From: Micromonospora sediminimaris
GTDB lineage: Bacteria > Actinomycetota > Actinomycetes > Mycobacteriales > Micromonosporaceae
Direction of reading: 5' to 3'
DNA: 64,000 nucleotides
Assembly: GCA_900112325.1 (NCBI GenBank)
Contig: FOLJ01000002.1
Span: 248,001-312,000 of the forward strand
The notes under the pieces are model-generated. The model searched no databases. It was not told the origin of the DNA and worked only from the letters and a program-made list of their open reading frames with translations. A program made the translations under genes and the position numbers. Below, piece by piece: positions 26,433 to 34,134 of this stretch; positions within the stretch are counted from its first letter, which is position 1; each line of letters starts with the position of its first letter.

Positions 26433-28025
26433 ACTGTTGATCAGCACCCGGCTGCTCTGGCGGAATTCCGTCACGTCGACTCCGCGAGTAACGAGAAAGT
26501 CGAGAGTGGCCGCGACGATGCGACGCGTGATGATCTTTTTGTGCTTCGCGACGTCCTGCATCTGGAAGTCGTTGCGGACAATGTCGAGGGTGGCCATCTC
26601 CCGGACGCTGATCCGCGCTCCCCGGTCGAAGCCCCGGCGAGGATCAGCAGGGACCGACAACCGTCGAGTCAGCGCCCGCCAGCCCGCACGGAAAAGGCTT
26701 CGTGGTGCTGCCGCGACGGTGGCGGGTGCGTCCATCAGCGCCCGCCAGCCTACCTTGAGATATGGCACAGCACCGATACTCGACACGTCGTCCACGACAC
26801 GGAATTCGTCGCGGCAGGGCGCCAGCGCGAAGGTGTCCACTTCGAAATACAGGGCGCGCCCCTGGAGGGCGTAGTGCACGTAGACGGTGGTGACCAATTC
26901 GCCGTCCCACGAGTTGACCTGGCAGGCCAGGTAGTGACGGTTGGCGTCCGCCGGTTCGCGAATGAAGCGCTCGACATCCGATGCGCTGGTGCGCGATTTC
27001 AACTGGGTGGTTTCGCTGCCGGCCGTGAAGATCCGGCGGGTGACGGTGAGGCCGGCCAACCGGTGCTCCGGATCGGAGGCGAAGGCCAACTCCCCCACGC
27101 TGCGCTCGACGTGGGCGATCAGATCAACAGCGGCAAACGGGACTTCCTGATACTCCCGCTCCCCTTCCGGCCGTGGTTCCTCGAAATCCTCCGCACCACC
27201 GACCATCCGCAGCGCGAACCCCTCAGTGGACAGCCGCACACCGGAGCCGATGAATGGCGAGTACCCAGAGAATATCGTCGTGTTGCCCTCCTGCTGGTTG
27301 CGAAGTTCGTTCATTCGCACCGTCTGGTGGACCAGGGTCGGCTGCCCGCCGGGCCCGTTCTCCGTGGCGTACCGCCACTTCACGAGTTCCGCCACCACGG
27401 GCGGACCGAAGACCGCCGCGAAAGTCAAGGTGACACCGACGCCAAACAACGCCAGCACGGCGGAGGCGTCCCCGGGCTCAACACCGGCGCTGACCGCCAG
27501 GAGACCCGCTATCGGCAAGGCCGTGAGAAATGCCAGCGCCGACACCAGCGAGCCCAGCACAGCGGCCAGCCCATTACCGATCAGCCTTTTTGGTGACACT
27601 TCGTCCGTCAGCTGCCAGCGCGCCACCTCGACCAAGATCCGCCATACGGCAACCAGGGAGTAGCCGGCGGCGGCGACACCAAGACCAAACAACAGGCCGG
27701 GAGCACCCAGACAGGCGGCCATCACCAGCAGAACGATGCTGGCGACGTCCCTGATGAGGTTGATCCGATCGGCTCGCAGGCAGTGGCCGAGCACAACGGA
27801 GAGGTCAAACCCGAAGGACGGGGCGACCGCTCGCCCGGGCTGGTGGTAGACCTCGTCGAGACTGCGCCGGCAGAAGCGCTCGTCGAGGTAGGCCCCGGCG
27901 TTCAGATGCCGGGTCGCGCTGCTGCTGGCGACTGGACTGAGATTTCCGGCGATCGCAATGGGAGCGGTCGGTCCGGGTTGCTGCCCGGGCCCTCGCGCCG
28001 GAAGTTCTGAAGGAGCGGTGGTCAT
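26337..28025 (-). CDS. Four-helix membrane protein with C-terminal Gly/Asn motif
   Basis: A 562-residue protein I cannot assign to a named family. A Pro/Ala-rich N-terminus leads to RHLNAGAYLDERFCRRSLDEVY. Four transmembrane helices follow (about 95-108, 110-130, 151-180, 187-212), then a cytoplasmic domain of about 300 residues containing NTTIFSGYSPFIGSG, an acidic patch, and REMATLDIVRNDFQMQDVAK. Residues 532-549 carry the motif shared with the next gene. ATG 28025 has AAGGAG six bases upstream. It is first gene of the cassette, transcribed away from the Nudix regulator. It could be a pore or a membrane-tethered sensor. Confidence 0.75.
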   Translation of the reverse strand: MTTAPSELPARGPGQQPGPTAPIAIAGNLSPVASSSATRHLNAGAYLDERFCRRSLDEVYHQPGRAVAPSFGFDLSVVLGHCLRADRINLIRDVASIVLLVMAACLGAPGLLFGLGVAAAGYSLVAVWRILVEVARWQLTDEVSPKRLIGNGLAAVLGSLVSALAFLTALPIAGLLAVSAGVEPGDASAVLALFGVGVTLTFAAVFGPPVVAELVKWRYATENGPGGQPTLVHQTVRMNELRNQQEGNTTIFSGYSPFIGSGVRLSTEGFALRMVGGAEDFEEPRPEGEREYQEVPFAAVDLIAHVERSVGELAFASDPEHRLAGLTVTRRIFTAGSETTQLKSRTSASDVERFIREPADANRHYLACQVNSWDGELVTTVYVHYALQGRALYFEVDTFALAPCRDEFRVVDDVSSIGAVPYLKVGWRALMDAPATVAAAPRSLFRAGWRALTRRLSVPADPRRGFDRGARISVREMATLDIVRNDFQMQDVAKHKKIITRRIVAATLDFLVTRGVDVTEFRQSSRVLINSGIYAGGNIGDISGISNSFVPATSSGPTAGKG

Positions 28026-28110
28026 CTGGATCTCCTTGGTTGAGAGCGGAACTAATGAGCCGGACGAGGCGACGACCGCGGCGCGGGAACAGGCTCACCA
28101 GCGCGACATT

Positions 28111-28179
28111 TCGTCAGACAGACGAGAAACGGACTGCCACCACGGTATAGCGGAACGTGAGTTCTCGTCAACCTGACGA
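28111..28179. promoter_or_regulatory. Two operators in the divergent cassette/Nudix promoter
   Basis: Two copies of TCGTC-N5-GACGA occur at 28111-28125 and 28165-28179, centred 54 bp apart, in the 171-bp gap between the divergent genes. TACGAT (28185-28190) sits six bases before the Nudix-regulator ATG, suggesting a leaderless transcript. They are the natural candidates for binding by the adjacent NrtR-type protein. Confidence 0.58.
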
Positions 28180-28196
28180 TTGGATACGATCCCTCG

Positions 28197-28922
28197 ATGA
28201 ACGGTGTGGGGCACGGGCAACATGCGCTACTAACGGTCGACCTTGTGGTACTGACCGTGCGCGACGATCAGTTGCAGGTCGTGCTGATCGAGCGCGGAAA
28301 AGATCCGTTCAGGGGACGTCTCGCACTGCCGGGCGGGTTCGTACGGTCGAACGAAGACATCGACGAAGCGGCCGTCCGGGAACTGGCCGAGGAGGCCGGC
28401 CTGGACGGCCGCCAGCTACATCTGGAGCAGTTGCGTACGTACGCCACACCGGGGCGCGACCCACGCGGCCGGGTAGCCAGCGTCGCCTATCTCGCGCTCG
28501 CGCCCGACCTGCCCATACCCGTCGCCGGCACCGATGCCCGCAACGCCAGGTGGGCCCCCATCGACTCGGTCATTGATCGGCCGAACGCCTTGGCATTCGA
28601 TCACGACCGCATCCTCGCCGACGGCGTCGAACGGGCACGGGCAAAACTGGAGTACACCACCCTGGCGACAGCCTTCTGCCTCCCAACCTTCACCATCAGC
28701 GACCTACGCCGCGTCTACGAGGTCGTCTGGTCCACAACCATCGACGCCCGCAACTTCCACCGGAAGGTCGTGAACGCGGAGAACTTCCTCACCCCTACCG
28801 GGGGCAAACGGGCTTCCGAGGTCGGCCGGCCAGCGGCTCTGTACCGAGCCGGAGGGGCCACCGTTCTCTACCCTCCGATGCTCCGCTCGTCCGCCGCGCA
28901 TGCCGGCGACGTCGCAGGCTGA
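28197..28922 (+). CDS. NrtR-type Nudix-winged helix regulator
   Basis: A 241-residue two-domain protein. Residues about 8-145 are a Nudix fold with a complete Nudix box (G47 to L69: GGFVRSNEDIDEAAVRELAE then EAGL), including both metal-binding glutamates. Residues about 150-225 (FTISDLRRVYEVVWSTTIDA and RNFHRKVV) match the NrtR winged helix. Known NrtR proteins repress NAD-metabolism genes and release DNA on binding ADP-ribose; an intact box leaves hydrolysis possible. It is divergent from the membrane/phosphorylase-fold genes with two palindromes between, so it probably controls the cassette in response to an NAD-derived nucleotide. Confidence 0.9.
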   Translation: MNGVGHGQHALLTVDLVVLTVRDDQLQVVLIERGKDPFRGRLALPGGFVRSNEDIDEAAVRELAEEAGLDGRQLHLEQLRTYATPGRDPRGRVASVAYLALAPDLPIPVAGTDARNARWAPIDSVIDRPNALAFDHDRILADGVERARAKLEYTTLATAFCLPTFTISDLRRVYEVVWSTTIDARNFHRKVVNAENFLTPTGGKRASEVGRPAALYRAGGATVLYPPMLRSSAAHAGDVAG

Positions 28923-29124
28923 TCCGTCAACAGGCCCCAGGCAGAACCCTCACCTGGCTTTGCCCGTTTGTACCAAACCGATGTATCCCGCTGTCCAGTC
29001 TGAGCGAGCCGGTCCATGGCGGCCGAGCACCCCCAGGGAGCACCACCGTGACGCGCCTCGGGTGGGCTGTCGGCGTGGCGCCGTCCGTTGATGCGGAGCG
29101 ACGTGCCGGGTGAATGCGCCCGGC

Positions 29125-29784
29125 CTACCCCGGCCAGTTGGCCAGGTAGTTGTCAAATGGAACGTCGTCAGGCCGCTGGCCGCCGATCTCGACGTACCCG
29201 TCAATGTCCCGGTCGTACGGTGGGCCGACGATGATCGGCAACTCATGGGTGGAGTGCCGGGCCAGAAACCGCCAGGCCGCCCGGTTGAGCACCGGCTGCC
29301 GGGAGTTGGCCGGAGTCTCCAGACCACCACGGTGGAAGAACAACACCCGACCGTCGGCATCGCGCACCGCATGCCCCAGACAGAGCCGTTCCCGACAACG
29401 GAAACAGGCCAGGTAGCCGGTCTTCGACACATCCCACCCGTTACTCGGGTAGTCGGCGAAGTCATCCTCTGGCCAATCGGCAAGGTAGTCGTCGAACTCG
29501 ATGTCACCAGGCTCGTCGCCGCCGATCTTGGCTGGCGGCCCAGGCGGCTCCCACATCTCGTCGTACTCCAACTGAGAGTCGTAAATCACCTGCAACTGGT
29601 GGCCGACGTGTTCAGCGAGAATCTTCCACAACGCCCCCGACATCTCCCGCGACTGACTGTGGTTGGGCGCGTTCGGGTGCGCGTAGGCGAAGTAGATGAT
29701 GTCGTCCCACGAGTTACGCACCGGCTTGCCGAGAAAGAGGCGGACTCGTCGGCAGAGGCAGAACAGGCTGGCGTCAATCCCCAC
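29125..29784 (-). CDS. Hypothetical protein with internal tandem duplication
   Basis: A 219-residue soluble protein of unknown function built from two related halves. The first has CLCRRVRLFLGKPVR, ALWKILAEHVGHQLQVIY and PGDIEFDDYLADWPED. The second has CFRCRERLCLGHAVR, AWRFLARHSTHELPIIV and DDVPFDNYLANWPG. Each half starts with a C-x-C-R pair, which might hold a metal. GTG 29784 follows a G-rich site. Its 3' end is duplicated at 24332-24434, on the far side of the signalling cassette. An overlapping minus-strand frame (28950-29507) lacks these features. Confidence 0.68.
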   Translation of the reverse strand: MGIDASLFCLCRRVRLFLGKPVRNSWDDIIYFAYAHPNAPNHSQSREMSGALWKILAEHVGHQLQVIYDSQLEYDEMWEPPGPPAKIGGDEPGDIEFDDYLADWPEDDFADYPSNGWDVSKTGYLACFRCRERLCLGHAVRDADGRVLFFHRGGLETPANSRQPVLNRAAWRFLARHSTHELPIIVGPPYDRDIDGYVEIGGQRPDDVPFDNYLANWPG

Positions 29785-29799
29785 AGGTCGTCCCCCCGT

Positions 29800-29922
29800 T
29801 CAGCCCGGCACGCCCATGCCACGCGCGCCCGGCATCCACAAGCCCAGCGGCCTTCCGTCCGGAGACCGGAACGCCACCCACACGTTCTGGTAGACGGCCA
29901 GCCGTGCATCGGAGCGGTTGCC
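29800..29922 (-). pseudogene. Possible gene remnant
   Basis: A 40-codon open stretch, stop to stop, reads NRSDARLAVYQNVWVAF then RSPDGRPLGLWMPGARG. It looks like the C-terminal end of a real protein but has no good start codon after the upstream stop. It lies just upstream of the 29125-29784 gene. It may be a decayed fragment or a chance open frame. Confidence 0.22.
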
Positions 29923-29990
29923 CTAGAAGCTTTTCATCATGCCCTCCACCGCCGACGAATCGACACCGGCCGTCGTCGTCTCGGCTTCGG

Positions 29991-30659
29991 TCAGACCTCA
30001 GCTTGGACGACGATGCGCAGGGTCTCGACGGCCAAACGAGTCAGGTCAGAGAGCTGATCCTCACCGAGAACAACGCCGTGAAGGTTGTCCAACGGCGTCC
30101 TCAAGTGGTGCAACCGGCTGCCCCGCAGATCCGCGCCGTCGAGGCGGCAGGATTCCAGCTCCAGGTCGCTCAGATCGCAGGAGCGCAGGGCAACGCCGGA
30201 CAGGCGGCAGGACGACCAACTGCCGTGGCCAAGGGTGCAGTTGGTGAAGGCCACCGAACCCGCGACGCTGACGCGATTCAGCGTGGCGTAGTCGAACCGG
30301 CAACTGTCGAACAGGACGTCTTTGAGGCGGACGTCGATGAACCGGGTGCCCGTGAACCGGGTTCCGGTGACCGAGCATCGCTCGATGCTGATGCCGGTGA
30401 AGGTCGCGCCGGACAAGTCCGTCCCAGCGATCTCGCACCCGTAGAGAGCCCCCGCTTCCCAGCTGACCTCACCGAGGTCAGCGCCGGTGATCCGGCAACC
30501 TCGGATGCTCTGCTCCGCAAGCTGCTCACCACGCCAGGAGACCCCATCGACGAGGCCGTCGCGGACGTCACCGTCGGACAGATCGCTGACCTGGTCGAGG
30601 TCCTCCGGATCGAGGTCGGGCAGGAGAAGGGTCACGTCGCCCACGGTGGTCGTCCGCAT
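29991..30659 (-). CDS. Pentapeptide-repeat protein
   Basis: A 222-residue protein. After about 45 acidic residues come roughly 30 tandem pentapeptides of the A(D/N)LxX type (ADLGEVSWEAGALYGCEIAG, LSDLELESCRLDGADLRGSR), forming a right-handed quadrilateral beta-helix. Family members such as McbG and MfpA protect DNA gyrase by mimicking DNA. It is last in the minus-strand RiPP operon, 68 bases after the precursor with a small hairpin between, so self-immunity is a reasonable but unproven role. Confidence 0.86.
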   Translation of the reverse strand: MRTTTVGDVTLLLPDLDPEDLDQVSDLSDGDVRDGLVDGVSWRGEQLAEQSIRGCRITGADLGEVSWEAGALYGCEIAGTDLSGATFTGISIERCSVTGTRFTGTRFIDVRLKDVLFDSCRFDYATLNRVSVAGSVAFTNCTLGHGSWSSCRLSGVALRSCDLSDLELESCRLDGADLRGSRLHHLRTPLDNLHGVVLGEDQLSDLTRLAVETLRIVVQAEV

Positions 30660-30682
30660 GTCTCCTCAACCTGTTCGGGCGC

Positions 30683-30701
30683 GGGGTGGGCACGCCACCC
30701 C
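30683..30701 (-). terminator. Small hairpin after the precursor peptide gene
   Basis: A 7-bp GC stem (30683-30689 with 30695-30701) with a 5-nt loop lies between the precursor and pentapeptide genes. Such hairpins often stabilise precursor mRNA and reduce read-through. Confidence 0.4.
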
Positions 30702-30727
30702 ACGTCGAATCGCACCGCCGAGTCGGG

Positions 30728-30913
30728 CTACGACTTCTTCTTGTTCCAGTTGTCCCAGGCGGGGCGGCTGTCGAACTTCCCCTTGTTGTCCCAGGTGGGC
30801 CGGTTGTCGAACTTCGCCGCGTCGATCGACGCTACCGCGCGGGCCGGTTCGACGCCGAGCAGGGCGAGACGGTCCGGCGGGGCGTCGAGAAGCGCGGCGA
30901 GGGCGTGGGTCAT
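30728..30913 (-). CDS. amcA: Multiple-cyclophane RiPP precursor peptide (AmcA-like)
   Basis: A 61-residue precursor. Residues 1-34 are a leader (DRLALLGVEPARAVASIDAA). The core holds repeated aromatic-x-x motifs: FDN at 35-37, WDN at 41-43, FDS at 47-49, WDN at 53-55, overlapped by WNK at 56-58, ending KKKS. These are the three-residue units that triceptide radical SAM enzymes turn into cyclophanes by joining the aromatic ring to the third residue's beta carbon. Start overlaps the maturase stop by 4 nt. The AmcA name rests on my recall of this family's repeated FDNRP and WDN core. Confidence 0.82.
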   Translation of the reverse strand: MTHALAALLDAPPDRLALLGVEPARAVASIDAAKFDNRPTWDNKGKFDSRPAWDNWNKKKS

Positions 30914-32046
30914 GACGGTCCTCCTTGAGGGGTGAGGTGATCCGCAGCAGCGCGGATCAGGGCTTGCCGGGTCGTGCGGCAGTAGGCGGTCTCCCGCGGG
31001 GTGAAGGTGCCGTGTTCGAAGTAGCGATTGCCGGCCTGCGCACCCCGGCAGAAGTCGTAGAAGCCGCAGCGGTCGGCGCAGTCGTTGAGGGCGGTCACGA
31101 ACTCGGTGACGTATCGCAGCTCGCTGGCATGGGCGAGCATGTCGCCGATCGGCTCGTGGAGCACGTTGCCTGCGATGAAGTCCGCGTAGCGCGGGTCTTT
31201 GATGCCGAGCAGTTCCGGTGACAGCAGAACCACCTGGCCGTCGTGGGAGACGGTGGGGATCGGCTCGTACGGGACGTGGTCGACAAGCCCGGCGCGGGTA
31301 GTGGCGAGGTAGTCGGCAAGGCGGTCCACGTCGCGGATCCGGAGCGGACTGCCGGCAAGCCGGTACCGCACGATCTGGTGCCAGAACCGGTAGGCGGCTT
31401 CCTCGGAGACTGGCAGGCGGTCGGCCCCTTCCTGCTCCTCGATGTTGAAACCCACCGACTCACAGGCCGGCAGACCGGCGAAGAACTCGACGAGGTCGTC
31501 GGCATGGTCGATGGTCTCGGGAGTAACGACGCAGATCACTGAGTACGTCAGGCCGTTGTCGGCGAGCGTCTGAATGCCACGCATCGTCTGGGCGGTCGTT
31601 GCCCTGCCGCCCCGGTCGAGCCGGTTGCCGTTCAGCGTGCCTGGACCGTCGATGCTGATCCCGATCTCGAAGTCGTGTATGGCGAGCAGGTCGCACCACC
31701 GCTGGTCGATGAGGGTGCCATTGGTCTGGATCTCGTGACGCACCCGGCCGTCGCGCCGCAGATCCTCAAACGGAGTCAGCAGCCGCTGAAAAGTCTCGGT
31801 GGGGGTAGCAGTCGGCTCGCCGCCGTGCCACACGACGCTGACCGGATGACTGCTGTTCTGCTTGGCGATCGATTCGGCGCAGGCTTGCGCGACGGCATCG
31901 CTCATCAGGCGGATGAACCTACGGTCGGGCAGATAGCAGTAGGTGCAGTCGAGGTTGCAGAAGCTGGTGGGCTGCACGACCAGTGTGTGGAACCTGCTGG
32001 CGATCGCCGGCTGACCGGTGGGGTTGATCAGGCCGATACCGTTCAC
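30910..32046 (-). CDS. amcB: Cyclophane-forming radical SAM/SPASM peptide maturase (AmcB-like)
   Basis: A 378-residue radical SAM enzyme. The cluster motif CNLDCTYC gives C30, C34 and C37; the SAM-binding WHGGEP follows, with EIQTNGTLI and ISIDGPG typical of peptide maturases. The C-terminal SPASM region holds more cysteines (DCADRCGFYDFCRGAQAGN and a late YC). It should cross-link the aromatic-x-x motifs of the adjacent precursor. It overlaps its neighbours by 4 nt on both sides, so the operon is translationally coupled. Family is certain; the exact subfamily name is less so. Confidence 0.9.
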   Translation of the reverse strand: MNGIGLINPTGQPAIASRFHTLVVQPTSFCNLDCTYCYLPDRRFIRLMSDAVAQACAESIAKQNSSHPVSVVWHGGEPTATPTETFQRLLTPFEDLRRDGRVRHEIQTNGTLIDQRWCDLLAIHDFEIGISIDGPGTLNGNRLDRGGRATTAQTMRGIQTLADNGLTYSVICVVTPETIDHADDLVEFFAGLPACESVGFNIEEQEGADRLPVSEEAAYRFWHQIVRYRLAGSPLRIRDVDRLADYLATTRAGLVDHVPYEPIPTVSHDGQVVLLSPELLGIKDPRYADFIAGNVLHEPIGDMLAHASELRYVTEFVTALNDCADRCGFYDFCRGAQAGNRYFEHGTFTPRETAYCRTTRQALIRAAADHLTPQGGPS

Positions 32047-32387
32047 GGCGAGGCGTCCTCGCTTCTCGGTGGTGCAGTAGACGTTCGGTAACCGTGGGTG
32101 TGGCGGGCGGGCCAGCCGAGGAATCGGTCGTACATGTCAGCCGCGTTGCCCGTCACGCTGGGGTTGAGCCGGTGTAGGTCATCAATTGCGTCGTGCAGGC
32201 AGCTGGCCAGATAAAGGATCAGGCTCACCGACATGTCCCGGTACTCGGCCACGAGGGCCAGCTTTGCCGCCCCGCACGGCCATGGCTGCCCACACCGGCG
32301 GCAAAGCCACAGCGGACGCATCGGCAGATGCTCCGCCTCAACCGCAAGGTCCCGGTGCACCGACAGGCGGCGAGTCCCGCCGGTCAC
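32043..32387 (-). CDS. Small cysteine-containing hypothetical protein
   Basis: A 114-residue protein with a CxxC...C pattern (LWLCRRCGQPWPCGAAKLAL) followed by a helical segment (LILYLASCLHDAIDDLHRLN) and MYDRFLGWPARHTHGY. Similar proteins are common in actinobacteria beside XRE regulators; their function is unknown. Start GTG 32387 overlaps the upstream small gene's stop by 4 nt, and its own stop overlaps the maturase start by 4 nt. The placement suggests a regulatory or accessory role in the RiPP operon. Confidence 0.72.
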   Translation of the reverse strand: MTGGTRRLSVHRDLAVEAEHLPMRPLWLCRRCGQPWPCGAAKLALVAEYRDMSVSLILYLASCLHDAIDDLHRLNPSVTGNAADMYDRFLGWPARHTHGYRTSTAPPRSEDASP

Positions 32388-32548
32388 GGCCTATCGCTCT
32401 CTCTGGCCTGCTGCTCGAACAACCGACGCCAAGCATGGGTCAGCAACGGCGGATCCGCCTGCCGCGTCTGCCAGTGCGAAGACGTGGACCCGGGCTCTGG
32501 TCGCCGGGGCTGGCCGACAATCGCGTTGTGCGAGATGTAAACCGTCAT
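32384..32548 (-). CDS. Very small hypothetical protein heading the RiPP operon
   Basis: A 54-residue frame beginning MTVYISHNAIVGQPRRPEPG and containing DPPLLTHAWRRLFEQQ. AAGGGG lies about nine bases before ATG 32548. Its stop forms a GTGA overlap with the next start, the coupling used throughout this operon, which argues that it is real. No domain is recognised. Confidence 0.58.
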   Translation of the reverse strand: MTVYISHNAIVGQPRRPEPGSTSSHWQTRQADPPLLTHAWRRLFEQQARESDRP

Positions 32549-32930
32549 GCCGGAACACCCCTTCGAGACGGTCGACGGTGGGCTCGCCGGGGGAATGGCG
32601 AGCCCACCGCCGTCGCACGGCGGCTTCGGGTATGCCGCCGATCACCCACCCGCGCAGCCCCGATGGCGGTACGCAGGCGGGGAGTCGTATCGACGTGAAC
32701 GGAAGGATGCGGTGGTGGCTGGCGACAACCAAAACCTGCACTTTCGGTAAAGTCCTCAGTTCTCTCTCGCTTCGGACAGCTCACGTCGCACCCTCCGGCT
32801 CAGTAAGTGGGGTTTGATCGCCTGTCTCCCACCCAACCGCTGTTCGCCGGCCGGTCCCAGTGCGGCAATGACGCAGAACCGATGCATTCCCATTGCGATG
32901 AACACCGTGAGCTGGATAAATGGATCTGTG
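32549..32930. other. Divergent promoter region of the RiPP operon and its regulator
   Basis: About 380 bases without a convincing gene between the minus-strand RiPP operon and the plus-strand XRE regulator. A GATAAA-like hexamer lies near 32915, before the regulator start. No clear operator palindrome was found. Confidence 0.4.
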
Positions 32931-34124
32931 ATGCGCAGTGGCGGAAGTGGGCGGCGCGCGTCGGGCCTACGCCGGTATCGGCTGGCGCAGCGACGCAAGG
33001 CGATTGGGCTCAGCCAGGAGCACCTCGCCGAAGTCCTCGGCGTGGACCGCTCCACAATCGTTCGGTGGGAACGGGCAGAGACGGACCCTCAGCCCTGGCA
33101 CCGCCCGCACCTGGCCACGGCTCTCAAAGTGTCCGTCGAGGAACTGGCCGATCTATTGGCTGACACCCGTCAGCCGCCCGCCACGCCCGGCGGGCGTCTC
33201 GACTACGCGCTGCGGCAGCCCGGTCGCGTCGACCTGATCACGGTGGCGTACCTGCGGGAGCGCGTGCGGCATCTTGACGAACGCTACGACCAGACACCTT
33301 CGACCCTTCTCCTGGCCGAAGCGGCGCAGTTGCACGGGCAGGCGGTCTTTCTCCGTCAGTACGCCGACGCCGGCTCAGTTCAGCGTGAACTGGCTGCCGC
33401 GATCGCCGAATCGGCCACGCTGATGGGCCAGCTGGTATGGGACGCCACGCAACGACACGACCACGCCGCCAGCGCCGCATACTTCGACCAGGCGATCAAC
33501 GCCGCGAAGGAAGCCCGCGATCCTGTCGCCGAAGCCAACGCGCTACTTCGCAAGAGCTACCTGGCGCTCTATGGCACCAAGCGGCCAACCGCTGCCATCG
33601 CGTTGACCGCAAACGCCACTGAGGTGAGCCGCCGCACCAGCCCTGTACTTGCGGGCCTCGCCCAACTACACCGCGCCGAGGCACACGCGATGCTCGGTCA
33701 GATTCGGGACTGCGCTGAGGCCCTCGGAGTCGCCGAGGATTCCTTTGCCTCGGTGGGCCCGCAGGATCCTGCCTCCGTCCTCTACTGTCCCAGCCACCAC
33801 GCCCGACTCGCGGGCTCGTGCTGGTTGTCGTTGAACAGGTCGGCGGACGCGATCACGGCGTTGGAGAAAGCCCACCAACTGGTCGCCGCACGCCGCAAGT
33901 CGACAGCCGTCGTCCTCGGCAACCTCACCCTCGCCAACATCCGTCATCGCGACCTCGATACAGCCATCTCTTACCTGCATCAAGCCATCAGCGTCATTGA
34001 GCGGACCCGCGCGGGAGGCGGCCTGAACCTCGCCTTCGCCGCAGCCCGCGAACTGCGGCCCTGGAGCGATCGGCCTGCGGTCCAGGATGTCAACGAACGC
34101 CTCCTCACCCTCATGACTCCATAG
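32931..34124 (+). CDS. XRE-family regulator with TPR-like domain
   Basis: A 397-residue protein. Residues about 12-70 are an XRE helix-turn-helix (RLAQRRKAIGLSQEHLAEVL then GVDRSTIVRWERAETDPQP). The remainder is a long alpha-alpha repeat domain of tetratricopeptide type (AEAAQLHGQAVFLRQYADAG, DAITALEKAHQLVAARRKS), as in regulators that sense peptides or signals. ATG 32931 is chosen just before the conserved part; in-frame ATGs at 32814, 32868 and 32898 are possible. It is divergent from the RiPP operon and ten bases from the folate gene, the likely regulator of one or both. Confidence 0.84.
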   Translation: MRSGGSGRRASGLRRYRLAQRRKAIGLSQEHLAEVLGVDRSTIVRWERAETDPQPWHRPHLATALKVSVEELADLLADTRQPPATPGGRLDYALRQPGRVDLITVAYLRERVRHLDERYDQTPSTLLLAEAAQLHGQAVFLRQYADAGSVQRELAAAIAESATLMGQLVWDATQRHDHAASAAYFDQAINAAKEARDPVAEANALLRKSYLALYGTKRPTAAIALTANATEVSRRTSPVLAGLAQLHRAEAHAMLGQIRDCAEALGVAEDSFASVGPQDPASVLYCPSHHARLAGSCWLSLNRSADAITALEKAHQLVAARRKSTAVVLGNLTLANIRHRDLDTAISYLHQAISVIERTRAGGGLNLAFAAARELRPWSDRPAVQDVNERLLTLMTP

Positions 34125-34134
34125 GAGCAACATC

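Noticed and set aside
24331..29227. Recent insertion of the cassette with target-site duplication
   Set aside because: The flanking copies are 104 bp long with nine mostly silent differences, which fits old paralogy better than a fresh target duplication.
28950..29507. Minus-strand frame of 185 codons
   Set aside because: It overlaps the gene at 29125-29784, which has an internal duplication and a conserved paralogous C-terminus; the other frame is Ser/Thr/Arg-rich without features.
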